DNA from: Anthoceros angustus
Lineage: Eukaryota; Streptophyta; Anthocerotopsida; Anthocerotales; Anthocerotaceae
Direction of reading: 5' to 3'
NCBI GenBank assembly: GCA_010909165.1
Contig: MU008185.1
Span: forward strand, 434,001-498,000
DNA: 64,000 nt
The translations under genes and the position numbers were made by a program. Under the pieces are notes generated by a model that searched no databases, was not told where the DNA came from, and was given only the letters and a program-made list of their open reading frames with translations. Below, piece by piece: positions 38,051 through 49,640 of the stretch (the stretch's first letter is position 1; each line of letters begins with the position of its first letter).

Positions 38051-40757
38051 TCAGACTTTGGAGGAGATGGAGTGAGTGTCGGTGACGTCCCCCGGCGGCT
38101 TTTTGCTCTCGACTGCCTGCATGGCGAAGAACTCAGAGATGACCTCAAGCGGCCAGCCCTTGGTTTCCGGCACCTTGAGGAGGACAAACACCCAGGCGAT
38201 GACGGTGACGAGGGCGAAGATGCAGAAGACACCTTCCAGGCCCAGCTCTCGGTTGAGCACCGGGAAGGAGTAGGTGACGATGATGTTGCACACCCACATG
38301 GCAGCTTGGCACATGCCGATGCACAGCCCTCGCACCCGGGTTGGGAAGATCTCGGAGCACATGATGTTGGGGATGGGCCCGAATCCCATCACGAAGGCAC
38401 AGGTGAAAACCGCCACCCCGGCAAACGAGATGGCTGCCTGCACCAGCCCGGGTGTGAGTACGGAGTTGCTGATCACCACGCATATCAGCGCCAGCGCCAG
38501 GAGCGGCAACGTTGCCAGGAGCAGCTGCCTGCAATGCGTGCAAGTAGCAACATTTCTCAGCTGCTAGTTAGATGTTCACAGGGACATGGAAGCTTAGATA
38601 GCTCTGGGGAACCAGTCGATTGCGGTTGGAATCACTCAGCTGTAGTCAAGAAGGGAAACAGTGAGATGATTACCTGCGGCCTGCGCGGTCCATGAGTCGC
38701 ATAGCCAGCACAATGCACGGGAGCATCAACAAGCAGGTGACACCGCTGGCGAGGATGGATGCAGAGTCGGCCCCGACGCCGATTCGTGCGAGCAGCACCT
38801 CGGCACCGGATGCCTGCAGGATTTGGGGCGTGAAGTAGAGCACCGCGTTGATGCCGGAGAACTGCAGAAACGCAGAAAAGAATTGCGATCAGATTGTGGA
38901 ACGAAGAAGCCTTGCAAAGAGAGAGAGGTCTGTGGTGAATTATAATACCTGCTGCAGGATCTGCAAGCCGAGGCCGACGAAGAGCGCTCGGCGCACGCCG
39001 GGGACGAGCAGGTCTCGCCAGGAAGGGCCGGACACGGTTTCCAAAGGATGCGCCACGGCGGGGCCGTTGCTGTGCTCGGCGCTGAGGATCTGCGCGGGCT
39101 GGCTGACGAGCGCGGCGGCCTGGAAGGCCTCGACCTCGCCGATGCCGGGGAGGGAGAGCGTGGAGCCGGCATGGGAACTCATGGCTCGGACGGGCTCGGA
39201 CAGGAGGTAGACTCGCTGCAGGCTCCCGCCGTCGTGGGGTCGGAGCCGGGCTTGGCGTCGGGCGCGGGGTCCATCGCCAGGCCAGCTGCCACCCGCTCCC
39301 GATGTTGCCCACGCTGCTGAGGGATTCGGGGAGGCTGGTGCCGGGGTTGAAGCCGGATCCGGGATTGGAGTTGTTCGGGACCTGGCCGTGGGCCGTCCAC
39401 ACGGGCTGGATGTCCCCGGGCGCGTGCCAGGCGTGTCCGTGCCGGGAGTCCTTCCTCTGCAGCGGCGATGGCGGGAAGAAATTCGCGGAGCTCCGGCGGG
39501 AGAGCGCGCATGGGCCCGGCAGATCCAGCCTCCCGCTGGAAGGCCGGGAGAGGAGGAGCGGCGTCTTTAGGTTGTCGTCCCCCTCCCCGGTGAGGTTGTC
39601 GTCGGAGAAGTAGCCGATTGCGTTGTGGTTCGGTTCCTCGTCCCACTCCTGGATGAGGTGGTCCTGGAGGGAGCCGATGACGGTCACGACGGGATCTATG
39701 AGCGGCCGGCCCTGGCCTGGCTCCATGCTTGCCTTCCGGGAGAGGAGACGCTGCGGCTCCGTCTCCTCCAGAATCGGGTGGCGAATCCAGGCGAAGGCTT
39801 GGTGCTGATCCTGGAGGGTGTGGAATGTGCCGGTGCCTGTGCCTGTGCCGTCGTCTCCTGCGGATTCCACGTCTGCGACAATCTCCGGGTGGAGCAGCCA
39901 TTCCTCCAGCCGGCTGCTCTGCACCACGCCCAGGCCCTCCACCAGCAGGGCCAGCTCCGCGGCCACGTCCTCGGTGCCGCGGAGGTCCTGGAGCACCATT
40001 TTCGCCTCCAGCATGCGGCCCTTGGACACCAGCCAGCGGGGGGACTCCGGGAGGTACAAGAGCGCGAAGAGGAGGAAGACGAGGGACGGCAGCAGGATGA
40101 TGGCCAGCATGAACCTCCAGTTCGGGTCGGCCGTGAGGGACACCACGAACACCATAGCGTAGGCGACGAAGAGGCCCCCCGACCCCATGAGCTGCGGGAG
40201 CGTGGAGAGCTGGCCTCGGATCTCGGGAGGCGAGGACTCCGCGATGTGGATGGGGCTGATGGTGGAGGCCAGCCCGATGCTGCACCCAATGAGCACGCGC
40301 GCCAGGATGAGCACGTACACGTCCGGGGACCAGGCCATGACGCAAGCCCCGATGGAGAAGAAGAAGGCGGACACCACCAGCATGCTGCGCCGGCCCAGCC
40401 AGTCCGCCGCCGGGCCTGCGCATGTGGTGCTGCTCACGGCCCCGATCAGGGTGGAGGCCACCACCAGGCCCTCCAAGGTGGGATTGTTTTCAAGATTGAA
40501 TTCCGGCTTGATGTAGAGCAGCGCCCCTGGCACACAACAACACTCCGTTCAAGATTCAAGACAGGACGGGAAGGGAAGGGAAGGGAAGGAAAGGAAATTG
40601 CAGCAAACAAACACGCAAGCCTTTGAAAGCTTTGGAAACGATTTGAAGAGGAAATGAAAAAAGGATGCTGACCAGCGATGGCGGCACTGTCCCAGCCTTG
40701 GAGCATGTTGCCGATGGTGGCTGCAAGCGCCACGGTCCGGGCCCCCTTGGACCTCAT
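38051..40757 (-). CDS. TMT: Tonoplast monosaccharide transporter, apparent frameshift
   Basis: A twelve-helix major-facilitator sugar transporter of the monosaccharide-sensing/TMT family, which loads glucose and fructose into the vacuole by proton antiport. Exons: 40757-40673, 40526-38949, 38861-38674, 38528-38051. The N-half reads LAATIGNMLQGWDSAAIAG, WLGRRSM and YLPESPRWLVSKGR. A long hydrophilic central loop (about 270 residues), typical of TMTs, follows. The C-half has LQILQQFSGINAVLYFTPQ, GPIPNIMCSEIFPTRVRG and VPETKGWPLEV. In the loop, between about 39,205 and 39,290, the reading moves from the frame of IGSGWQLAWRW to that of GSLQRVYLLSEP. The exon is 1 base too long, and no intron fits. 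It could be a sequencing or assembly error, or a recent mutation. With one base removed the protein would be about 775 aa. Confidence 0.88.
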
Positions 40758-41221
40758 GGTTGCTGCAGCTGGCAGGGGTCGGGGCCGGGACCGGGGCCGA
40801 CGTCGATGGAGCGCGCAGGCTCCTCAGGAGGCCAGTGAAGGCAGCCCGAACAGGCAGAACATCATGGCTGCGGAAGTAGCGGAACAGACAAGCCCTCGGC
40901 CGATGCTAGCTCTGCCTAGCCTCTGAACTGCAGCTACAAATACAAAGCAAGGAGCGAAGTCGACATAGAGAGATCTGGAATCCGGACGGCGGATGGGACG
41001 GGGTGAAAGGGGAATGATGCTTGGGAAGGGAAGGCTCCCTGTGGCTCTCCCAGCCTGCGCCTGGAACTGGTAAAATTCGAAAGCCGAATCTTGCCGACGT
41101 TCCTGGAGGAGGCAGAACAGAGGTCACAGATCACTGTCAAATTGCGAATCTACGTACGCACACACACAAAATGGCGATGCTCGATCTGCACGAGATGTCG
41201 GAAAACAAAGAAATGCAGGAT
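40758..41221. other. Upstream of the transporter
   Basis: Presumed promoter and leader of the transporter gene. There is a GGGAA run at about 40,570-40,600, just inside intron 1. No gene is seen here. Confidence 0.5.
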
Positions 41222-42966
41222 GTGCTGCCTCCCGGGTGGCGCGACAGCTAAAGCGGGGCGAGGCGGGGCGAGGCGGGGCGAGGCGGGGCGAGGCGGGGCG
41301 AGGCGAGGCGAGGCGAGGCGAGGCGAGGCGAGGCGAGTGGAGTACGGCAAGAGGCTCCTCGGGAAGCGTGAATGGGCGGAGGGGCGGGACGGACGGATGG
41401 ACGGTGGGGAAGCCCGGGAGGCAGCGCGTGCTGCAGAGGAGACTGTGTACCTCTGAGAGAAAGGCAAGGCGAGCGGGTGGCGCAGGAGTTAAGGGGGCGA
41501 GGTTGCACAGGGCCGCGGCGCCTGGGCCGGCTCCGGCACCGGCTCCGGCTGCATCATGGGGCATCATGGGGCCCGGCAGCCTGTTATTACTCACAGCCTC
41601 CTCGTCTTTCACCTTTTGTCCACTTTGGATGATAGGTATACTCAACAAAAGCCTAGAGCCACTGTTGGACACTGGTGTGCGTGCGCTGTGCACGCAGGCT
41701 TCACATCCATCCTCCTGATCCTGGATCCTTACAGCGATGCAACTTGCAACGTGCCTCAGCATACAGTGCATGTTTGTAGATATGTGCAGCGATGGTGAAA
41801 AAGTTAGGTGTGCTGCTAGTGTTGCCTGCAGGCGCAGCTCTTTGATTCATCGGCTGGGCATCACATTAGTGTAGGTGGTTATCCGCTACACCAACGTGTA
41901 TAGTATGTATTACGTATTTAGGAGTGTGGAACTGCTCACGTCATGGAGCAGGGACGCAGTCGCACATGATCAGGAGGAGCTTACGCTTGCAAGCTGCAAG
42001 ATACCAATCCCGGTCTCCCAGACTTGTACAGGGGATTTCACACGCCATCCTGAGAGAGATGCTCAGCTCTGCCAACACGCCGTGCAGTGCAGCGCAGCGC
42101 AGTGCAGGTGCAGCACCTCATGGGCTCATGTTGAGTAGCAGCTGGACGCATCCGACAACGCCAAGTTAAAAGCAGTGAGGCCTGTTAAGAGCCTAGGGAG
42201 CTACATTCGACGCATGCCCAGGCGCCTCACCCAGTACCTGTACCTTCTCGATTCAATTTGGGACTCGTTAGTCCACTTCTCCATCCTGCTGCAGCTTATA
42301 AGCAGCTTCCTGGAAGCATTTTGAAGGACGACTTCCAGGAGCCGGATTTGGACACTTGTAAGTGCACATGCTGACAAAAGGCATTCAACCACCAGGAAGG
42401 GGCTCTGGAGGGCCACTCTCCACTGCTTGGCAGACGCGTGCCCTCCGCTTGCCCTCGACCATGTGACCCGCCAAAGGAGCATCGTCCGAACAAGGCAGCG
42501 TGCAAGGCAGCCATCCCCAGAAGTTGCTTGCTATAAGCGCCTCTTCCGTTCCTTTGTCAATGCTTCCTGATTCTTCGTCCGAACGGCAGGCAAGGGAGGG
42601 ACGGATGGAACAACACCCAGATGCACATACCACAATTTCCCATTATTATTTCCACTTATCTCACGGACAAGTGCTTATGCCGCTGCACGCTGTACACTTC
42701 ACTGTTTACAGTAAGTACTGCACTACTGTGACATACTACTGTACTTGCCACTGTACTATGCACCTAACATCCCCTCAACAATAGGGGCGCAAGCTGCCTA
42801 CTAACACAGAATCTATTCCAAACAACCCCGTCAACATGTCATTGGCAGAATCTCTCTCTTCAAACTAGGCAGAATGTCTCCTTCAACAAAGATACCAGCG
42901 GCTGTCACTTACCACCGGCCTTCAGCAGAGATGTCATGGACCACCAGTCGTGACAAATTCACCATG
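41222..42966. repeat. 1.75-kb tandem duplication B, copy 1
   Basis: First copy of a direct tandem duplication, starting TGCTGCCTCCCGGGTGGCG and ending at AAATTCACCATG. It begins with a GC minisatellite. No convincing gene, tRNA or transposase is present. Arg/Pro-rich open frames over the first 300 bp are caused by the minisatellite. Confidence 0.92.
41251..41336. repeat. GGGGCGAGGC minisatellite
   Basis: Five 10-bp units GGGGCGAGGC pass into about eight 5-bp GGCGA units. A homologous but rearranged array is at 42,998-43,084 in copy 2, where units have gained A and C residues. The G-runs could form quadruplexes on the plus strand. Confidence 0.9.
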
Positions 42967-44732
42967 TGCTGCCTCCGGGTGGCGCGACAGCTAAAGCGGG
43001 GCGAGGCGGGGCGAGGCGGGGCGAGGCAGGGGCGAGGCGGGGCGCGGCGGGGGCGAGGCGGGGCAGGGCGGGGCGAGGCAGGCAGGTGGAGTACGGCAAG
43101 AGGCTCCCTCAGGAAGCGTGAATGGGCGGAGGGGCAGGACGGACGGATGGACGGTGGGAAGCCCGGGAGGCAGCGTGCTGCAGAGGAGACTGTGTACCTC
43201 TGAGAGAAAGGCAAGGCGAGCGGGTGGCGCAGGAGTTAAGGGCGAGGTTGCACAGGGCCGCGGCGCCTGGGCCAGCTCCGGCACCGGCTCCGGCTGCATC
43301 ATGGGGCATCATGGGGCCCGGCAGCCTGTTATTACTCACAGCCTCCTCGTCTTTCACCTTTTGTCCACTTTGGATGATAGGTATACTCAACAAAAGCCTA
43401 GAGCCACTGTTGGACACTGGTGTGCGTGCGCTGTGCACGCAGGCTTCACATCCATCCTCCCGATCCTGGATCCTTACAGCGATGCAACTTGCAACGTGCC
43501 TCAGCATACAGTGCATGTTTGTAGATATGTGCAGCGATGGTGAAAAAGTTAGGTGTGCTGCTAGTGTTGCCTGCAGGCGCAGCTCTTTGATTCATCGGCT
43601 GGGCATCACATTAGTGTAGGTGGTTATCCGCTACACCAACGTGTATAGTATGTATTACGTATTTAGGAGTGTGGAACTGCTCACGTCATGGAGCAGGGAC
43701 GCAGTCGCACATGATCAGGAGGAGCTTACGCTTGCAAGCTGCAAGATACCAATCCCGGTCTCCCAGACTTGTACAGGGGGATTTCACACGCCATCCTGAG
43801 AGAGAGATGCTCAGCTCTGCCAACACGCCGTGCAGTGCAGCGCAGCGCAGTGCAGGTGCAGCACCTCATGGGCTCATGTTGAGTAGCAGCTGGACGCATC
43901 CGACAACGCCAAGTTAAAAAGCAGCAGTGAGGCCTGTTAAGAGCCTAGGGAGCTACATTCGACGCATGCCCAGGCGCCCTCACCCAGTACCTGTACCTTC
44001 TCGATTCAATTTGGGACTCGTTAGTCCACTTCTCCATCCTGCTGCAGCTTATAAGCAGCTTCCCTGGAAGCATTTTGAAGGACGACTTCTCCAGGGAGCC
44101 GGATTTGGACACTTGTAAGTGCACATGCTGACAAAAGGCATTCAACCACCAGGAAGGGGCTCTGGAGGGCCACTCTCCACTGCTTGGCAGACGCGTGCCC
44201 TCCGCTTGCCCTCGACCATGTGACCCGCCAAAGGAGCATCGTCCGAACAAGGCAGCGTGCAAGGCAGCCATCCCCAGAAGTTGCTTGCTATAAGCGCCTC
44301 TTCCGTTCCTTTGTCAATGCTTCCTGATTCTTCGTCCCGAACGGCAGGCAAGGGGAGGGGGACGGATGGGAACAACACCCAGATGCACATACCACAATTT
44401 CCCATTATTATTTCCACTTATCTCACGGACAAGTGCTTATGCCGCTGCACGCTGTACACTTCACTGTTTACAGTAAGTACCGCACTACTGTGACATACTA
44501 CTGTACTTGCCACTGTACTATGCACCTAACATCCCCCCCTCAACAATAGGGGCGCAAGCTGCCTACTAACACAGAATCTATTCCAAACAACCCCGTCAAC
44601 ATGTCATTGGCAGAATCTCTCTCTTCAAACTAGGCAGAATGTCTCCCTTCAACAAAGATACCAGCGGCTGTCACTTACCACCGGCCTTCAGCAGAGATGT
44701 CATGGACCACCAGTCGTGACAAATTCACCACT
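42967..44732. repeat. 1.75-kb tandem duplication B, copy 2
   Basis: Second copy, offset about 1,745 bp. It differs mostly by short insertions and deletions (for example an added CT and G near 44,087, and an extra CCC near 44,533), with few substitutions noted. After AAATTCACCA it runs into unique sequence next to dymeclin. Confidence 0.92.
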
Positions 44733-44927
44733 CACCAATACCCTGGCCCAAAGATGCTAACGCACGTTATCCAGCTTATGGTACAGTAAATGTTAAATTG
44801 CCCGCTCCTCTACACAGTAACTCGAGGGGTGTCTGGAACTTGGTAGTTCTTTTGTCTCTCTCCGTTCATTAAGTCTTGCTGTGAGACAATACCACACAAC
44901 GGGGGTCAACTTCCAGCACAACCCACT

Positions 44928-47900
44928 TTACTGACAAGCAAAGGGAAAGGACTTCAGTAAGGAACCACAACTGTTTACCTCCGACGGTGCCCTCGCTTCG
45001 AACAGGGTAATTGACTTTAGATCCCAATTTAAGCCACTGTAACCCCGACAACATCAGACACGGGATCTACCAGGGACACGTCTCAAAAGAACATTGCAGA
45101 CGGATCTCTAAGCCACGGGGACTCACCTGTGAGCTACTACGAGTTGCCAGACATAAGGGACGAAAAACTCCTCCGGGTGCAGCTCCTCCTCATACGTGAA
45201 CCTCAATTGCGTGAAAGTCTGAGATACTCACAACAGTGTCAAGATAAGAAGATAGAAATACCAGCGATAGCAACACATCTCAGCAATCTGTTTAGCCAAA
45301 CCTTCATTCCATCTCCTCGCCAAGACCTTGTATTTGCAACAACTAATTGCAATACTCTCTCGACTGACCATTCCCCATTCAGGTGTTGGTCATCCATTCG
45401 TACATTGAAAAACTCCAGAACCTGAAGCAGCATCGGCCTCTTCATGAGCACACACGCCAGCAGCATGATGAGGGGCCCAACAAGAGATGACAGGAATGTA
45501 CCAACCGTGAATATGTTCTCCAACAGCTCATAAAAACGAGGATGGTCCCGGAGTGGTAGAAAGAGTTCCTGTCTGTGTAGCAAAGCGTACACAACCTGCC
45601 CAAGAGGAGGTTAACAGGCCAAATAGATATGTTAAGTATTCGCAAGCAATTTTAAATACATAACTTCAATCCAATGTAGACAAAGATGCCAGATGAAACA
45701 ACTAACCTCTGGATTCCGAGGCAACGCGTAAGTGAGAATGGCATTGATAATCTCCAAAACGATACGAAGAAAATCTGTATAGATATGCAAATCCGTAGGC
45801 TGCATACACAAGGCTCAGTCAGTAACCAGCAATCACGAACCTTCAAAGTGTCGGAGCATTTTGCAATTTTCAAACCAAATTTGTTGTCCTACCTGCAGTC
45901 CCAAAGAGGGGTGAAAAACTGCAGTTTATGGGAGACATACCAGGTCCTCAGTCGGACTGCTGTCTGCCTGTCCTATCCTCAGTGACGCCAGCTTGACTGT
46001 CGTAGCAGACTCTGCTAATCTTGCATATCTATAAGTGCATGATAGTCATTGTTAGGAGAAGAAACAACGATCAGTTAAATATAAACTAACTGTGCATAGA
46101 AGCCGAAATGAAGTTCTTGATGAAAGACTGACATACTTTCGAGCAAGCATGTCGAACAGGCTCACAAGCCTCTGGGAAGCATATGCATTCAGCTGGTGCA
46201 CATGCGGTGCCATATTTGCTAGGGTTGCAAGACAATTGGTATAAACATACACATCCTTCACATATACACAGCTGCCTATCAGTAAGCGAAGAGCAAATCA
46301 TTTGAGAGAAATGATCTGAAAGAAACTGCCATCCTTACCCTAAGTTTTGACAGGTTGTACTTTACAGTCCTAATAAGAATCACCACAAGCAGTGACCCGA
46401 GAGAGATATTCGGTAGAAGGCGTTCCTTGTACCATGCCACACCAGGAAGTATCTACATATGACAAATGATTTGTTAATATACTAGTAACCTCATTTTGCA
46501 TGGAGGTCTTGCCATAGAAACCAGAATGCCAACCCAAGACGCCACATCACAGAAATAATGTGATTAAAACAAGCTGAGTTAGAGAAGAGCTAACCAATTT
46601 GTGTATGCTTGCGTTGAACGAAGCATCCTGGCTGAGAATCAAGAGGGTAATGAGCAGCATGTATATTTGGTTTGGCGTTCGGCGTGGGGCATTATACAGC
46701 ATCTCTAAAACTGGCATCAGCTGCACCACACAACCACGGATATTCACACAAGCAGGAAGCAACCAACACGGTGCAAAAAGAACCGGAACACAACAAGAGC
46801 AAAACACACCATACCAGAGTATCCAAATCTGTTCGGACGAGCACATATTCTAGAAATGTTGGATTTCCATGAACCAGAGAATATAACAGTAACGTTGACC
46901 GGTCGTCAAGTAAACACCTGCAATGAACAGCATAAAGTGAAGCTGCCATCCCAGACAAGTTGAACAATCACATAGAGCAATTTGAAAGCATAACAACCTG
47001 TGCATGGGTGAAGCGACTTACACTCCAAGTGTGTCGTAAAGAGCAGAAAATGGAACCCTAACCAGACCAGCATAAGCCTCCAAGTCACCAACCTCAACTG
47101 CATAAGTTGATGCAAAATATCAATATCTTAGTGAGGAGAGCAGTGCACAGAGAAATGCAAAGCCTCCTCCATCAGCCAGGTCGTGGTGCACAGATTTGAG
47201 ACCATTTGTTATGACCGCTAAAAAAGAAAAGAAGAGAACAGATGCTGCACGACCATGTGCACTATTAAAGCAACATAGCAACCAGGATTGAAGGACGCAC
47301 ACTCTCTGTCTCTTGCTGTCTCCAATGCCTGCCGATAAGGATTTGACTGCATTGCAACTGTCCCAGCCACAAGGGCATTGTCGTCTCTATCAACTTTATC
47401 TGGGTCTTCAATTGGCAAAGTCTTTCCATAGTGCACTAGAACTAAAAGCAGCAAGAGGCTGTTATCTGATAAAGGGCTTTTCGAAACATCTGCATTCGAC
47501 TTCACCAGGTGACTGTATGTGTAGGACGGTAATAGGAACATAGTAGCTGCAAGTTCAATCCTTGAATCAGACTATGCACCTCTTTGTATCATGTAAACAT
47601 AACACAGACTGTGTACTAGATCAACACCAGCATGAACTGAACACATCCCAAATGAGCATATCAGTTGGTCTTCCTTCAATCAGCATACCAGCTGCTGTGC
47701 TCACTCGCCGTAAAACTCCTGACTGCTTGCCCCTATAGAGTGGTGTGTACTCTGCTGCCTCTGCAGGTAGAGGCAGCCTTGCTATGTAGGACAGAAGCAA
47801 CTTGCTCACAAGTGGGGCAGCAAAATCAGCCTCCTGCAAATTTCACAGTCCGAATCCATTATTGGCAAGAGAGACCGGACAGACAGGTATCACAAAGTGA

Positions 47901-49640
47901 TATATAAACTTGCTTTCACCTCTAAGGTGACAGAGCAACGACAAAGTCCAGTTAGTCTACCAGGGTCATAGCTGCATCAAGAAAAGGATGAAGATCCTTA
48001 GGACCACCTGATGGTCCAGAATGCAGCTGTGAGGACATCATAACGAGCAGCAGATTGATAACTTCCAGGTGTACCATGTATGTGTGAGGTCTTCAATCCA
48101 GAAGACAACAAGTCAGGTTATTGGAACTAGTTCTGCTCCAAGGATCCATTTCACCCCATTGTTGACGTCCAATTCACACAACCAGAACCCTGAACAGCAG
48201 ACTTACAGTATTTCTACACTGCCAATGAAACTCATCAGGGCTCGGAGGATTAGGTCCAGGAGGTTTTGCTGGCCTGCAACATAAACCAATACACACATGA
48301 CAGAACAGACCAGCGTTTTCAGTGGCAGTACATGTTGCCCTCACATACTCTGATTCAAGCAGACCCCTGGCCCTCCAAGTAGAGGCGAAGAAGCAAACTT
48401 TGACAAAAAGAGCTGCATTCAATAGATGAGACGCAAACCTTTCGGCAAGCCAGCAAATTCTGCTTCAGCATCTTTCAAGTCCACTGCAAAGCTCTCCACA
48501 ACCTCATCAATCTTCAAGTGCTCAATGAAGTGCTTAAGAAAGACTCGAGATAAGTAAGTTGCATTCAATGCTTTCACGGGTACATAGGCTGTCTCCTTGG
48601 TGGAGGCTATCTCTTGAAGACTCCAAACCAAATGGATGAACAATTTGGCAAGATGGGAAGTGACACTGTTGTTCTGAGCTGCACATGCGCAAGACACCAC
48701 ACCATGCAGCGCCAGCATCAGATCAGCGCCTCAGCAACTTATTCCAGGTTCTTCAGTCTCATCCACAAGAAACAGCGTCTTTACACCATTTTCGAGACGC
48801 AAAGTACACAACATTCACTAGAACACACAAACCAACCGGACAACAAACCAAAATTCGAGTCTTTGTCTTGCTGTCAACTGCAACAAGAAACGCTCTTGCG
48901 CTGCAGCCTAGCACGCAACCGCCTCTGCAGTCTACTACGAGTAGCAAGCACACTGTGTGTACGGATAGGCCGTGTCCCCCTGCACAGAATTCACCAAATT
49001 CTAGGCACTGTCGTGCTCTCTACTGTACAAACCCCAAACATTACCGTGAGTCGCCATTGACATATATCATTGCCAACCAATCCGGAGGTCATGATTCCCT
49101 CCGACGGCAACTCAATTCGCAAGGTTCTAGAACAAGTCGCAACAGGAATTATTTTTTTCTCAACGCCCGGATTCATGCATGGTACATACTACCCCCTCCT
49201 CCAATCCAATTTCAGACAGACTCTCCCGCAGCAGATCTGGCACCGCTAATAGTCATCTTCCGACGCCACATCTCCGACGCGCAACAAATCCAGCTTAAAA
49301 CAATGCCAGGAAATTCCCTCCACAAACCACAAAATCGCACCAATCGGCAAGATCAGACGCTCCCAGCCACGCTACTGTCAAGCCACTGCATTCCGCACGC
49401 GCCAGAGCAGCCAGAGCCAGGCACAGCAGGGAATTGGGCCAGCGGATTGCTACCAAGGAGTTCGCAGGCTGTCGCCACGGAGGCGTCATCCCAACGCAAC
49501 GAGTGATGCTGGCCCAAGAGCTTCCCCCAGAAATTATCCCGCAAATCCTGAGCTCGATCTCCCACCAGCAGCGACAGCAGATACTCGCCGTGCTCCTGCG
49601 GCGACGCATCCGCGTTGGGCGTGGACACTCCCGCTCCCAT
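44928..49640 (-). CDS. DYM: Dymeclin, Golgi-associated protein
   Basis: Orthologue of dymeclin, a peripheral Golgi protein needed for Golgi organisation and secretion. Start MGAGVSTP fits N-myristoylation (Gly2, Ser6), as known for the family. Well-defined exons: 49640-49454, 48678-48439, 48268-48207, then about ten exons from 48,070 down to 45,700, and 45595-45506, 45421-45302, 45218-45127, 45036-44928. Recognisable phrases are [114 protein letters not shown] and [14 protein letters not shown]. The last exon ([12 protein letters not shown]) matches the family's end, with a 20-odd residue extension. A read-through stop at 45,123 would skip it. Intron 1 is the longest (775 bp). Exon edges between 48,070 and 45,700 were not all fixed. 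Confidence 0.88.

Noticed and set aside
39179-40423. 414-codon frame on the minus strand inside the transporter gene
   Set aside because: It is the neighbouring frame of transporter exon 2, Arg/Pro/His-rich, open because of GC-rich third positions.
39625-40626. 333-codon frame on the plus strand opposite the transporter
   Set aside because: Antisense shadow of a GC-rich exon; no domain is visible.
41124-43619. Arg-Gly-rich and other ORFs of 80-215 codons in duplication B
   Set aside because: They come from the GC minisatellite and are disrupted differently in the two copies; no family is recognisable.
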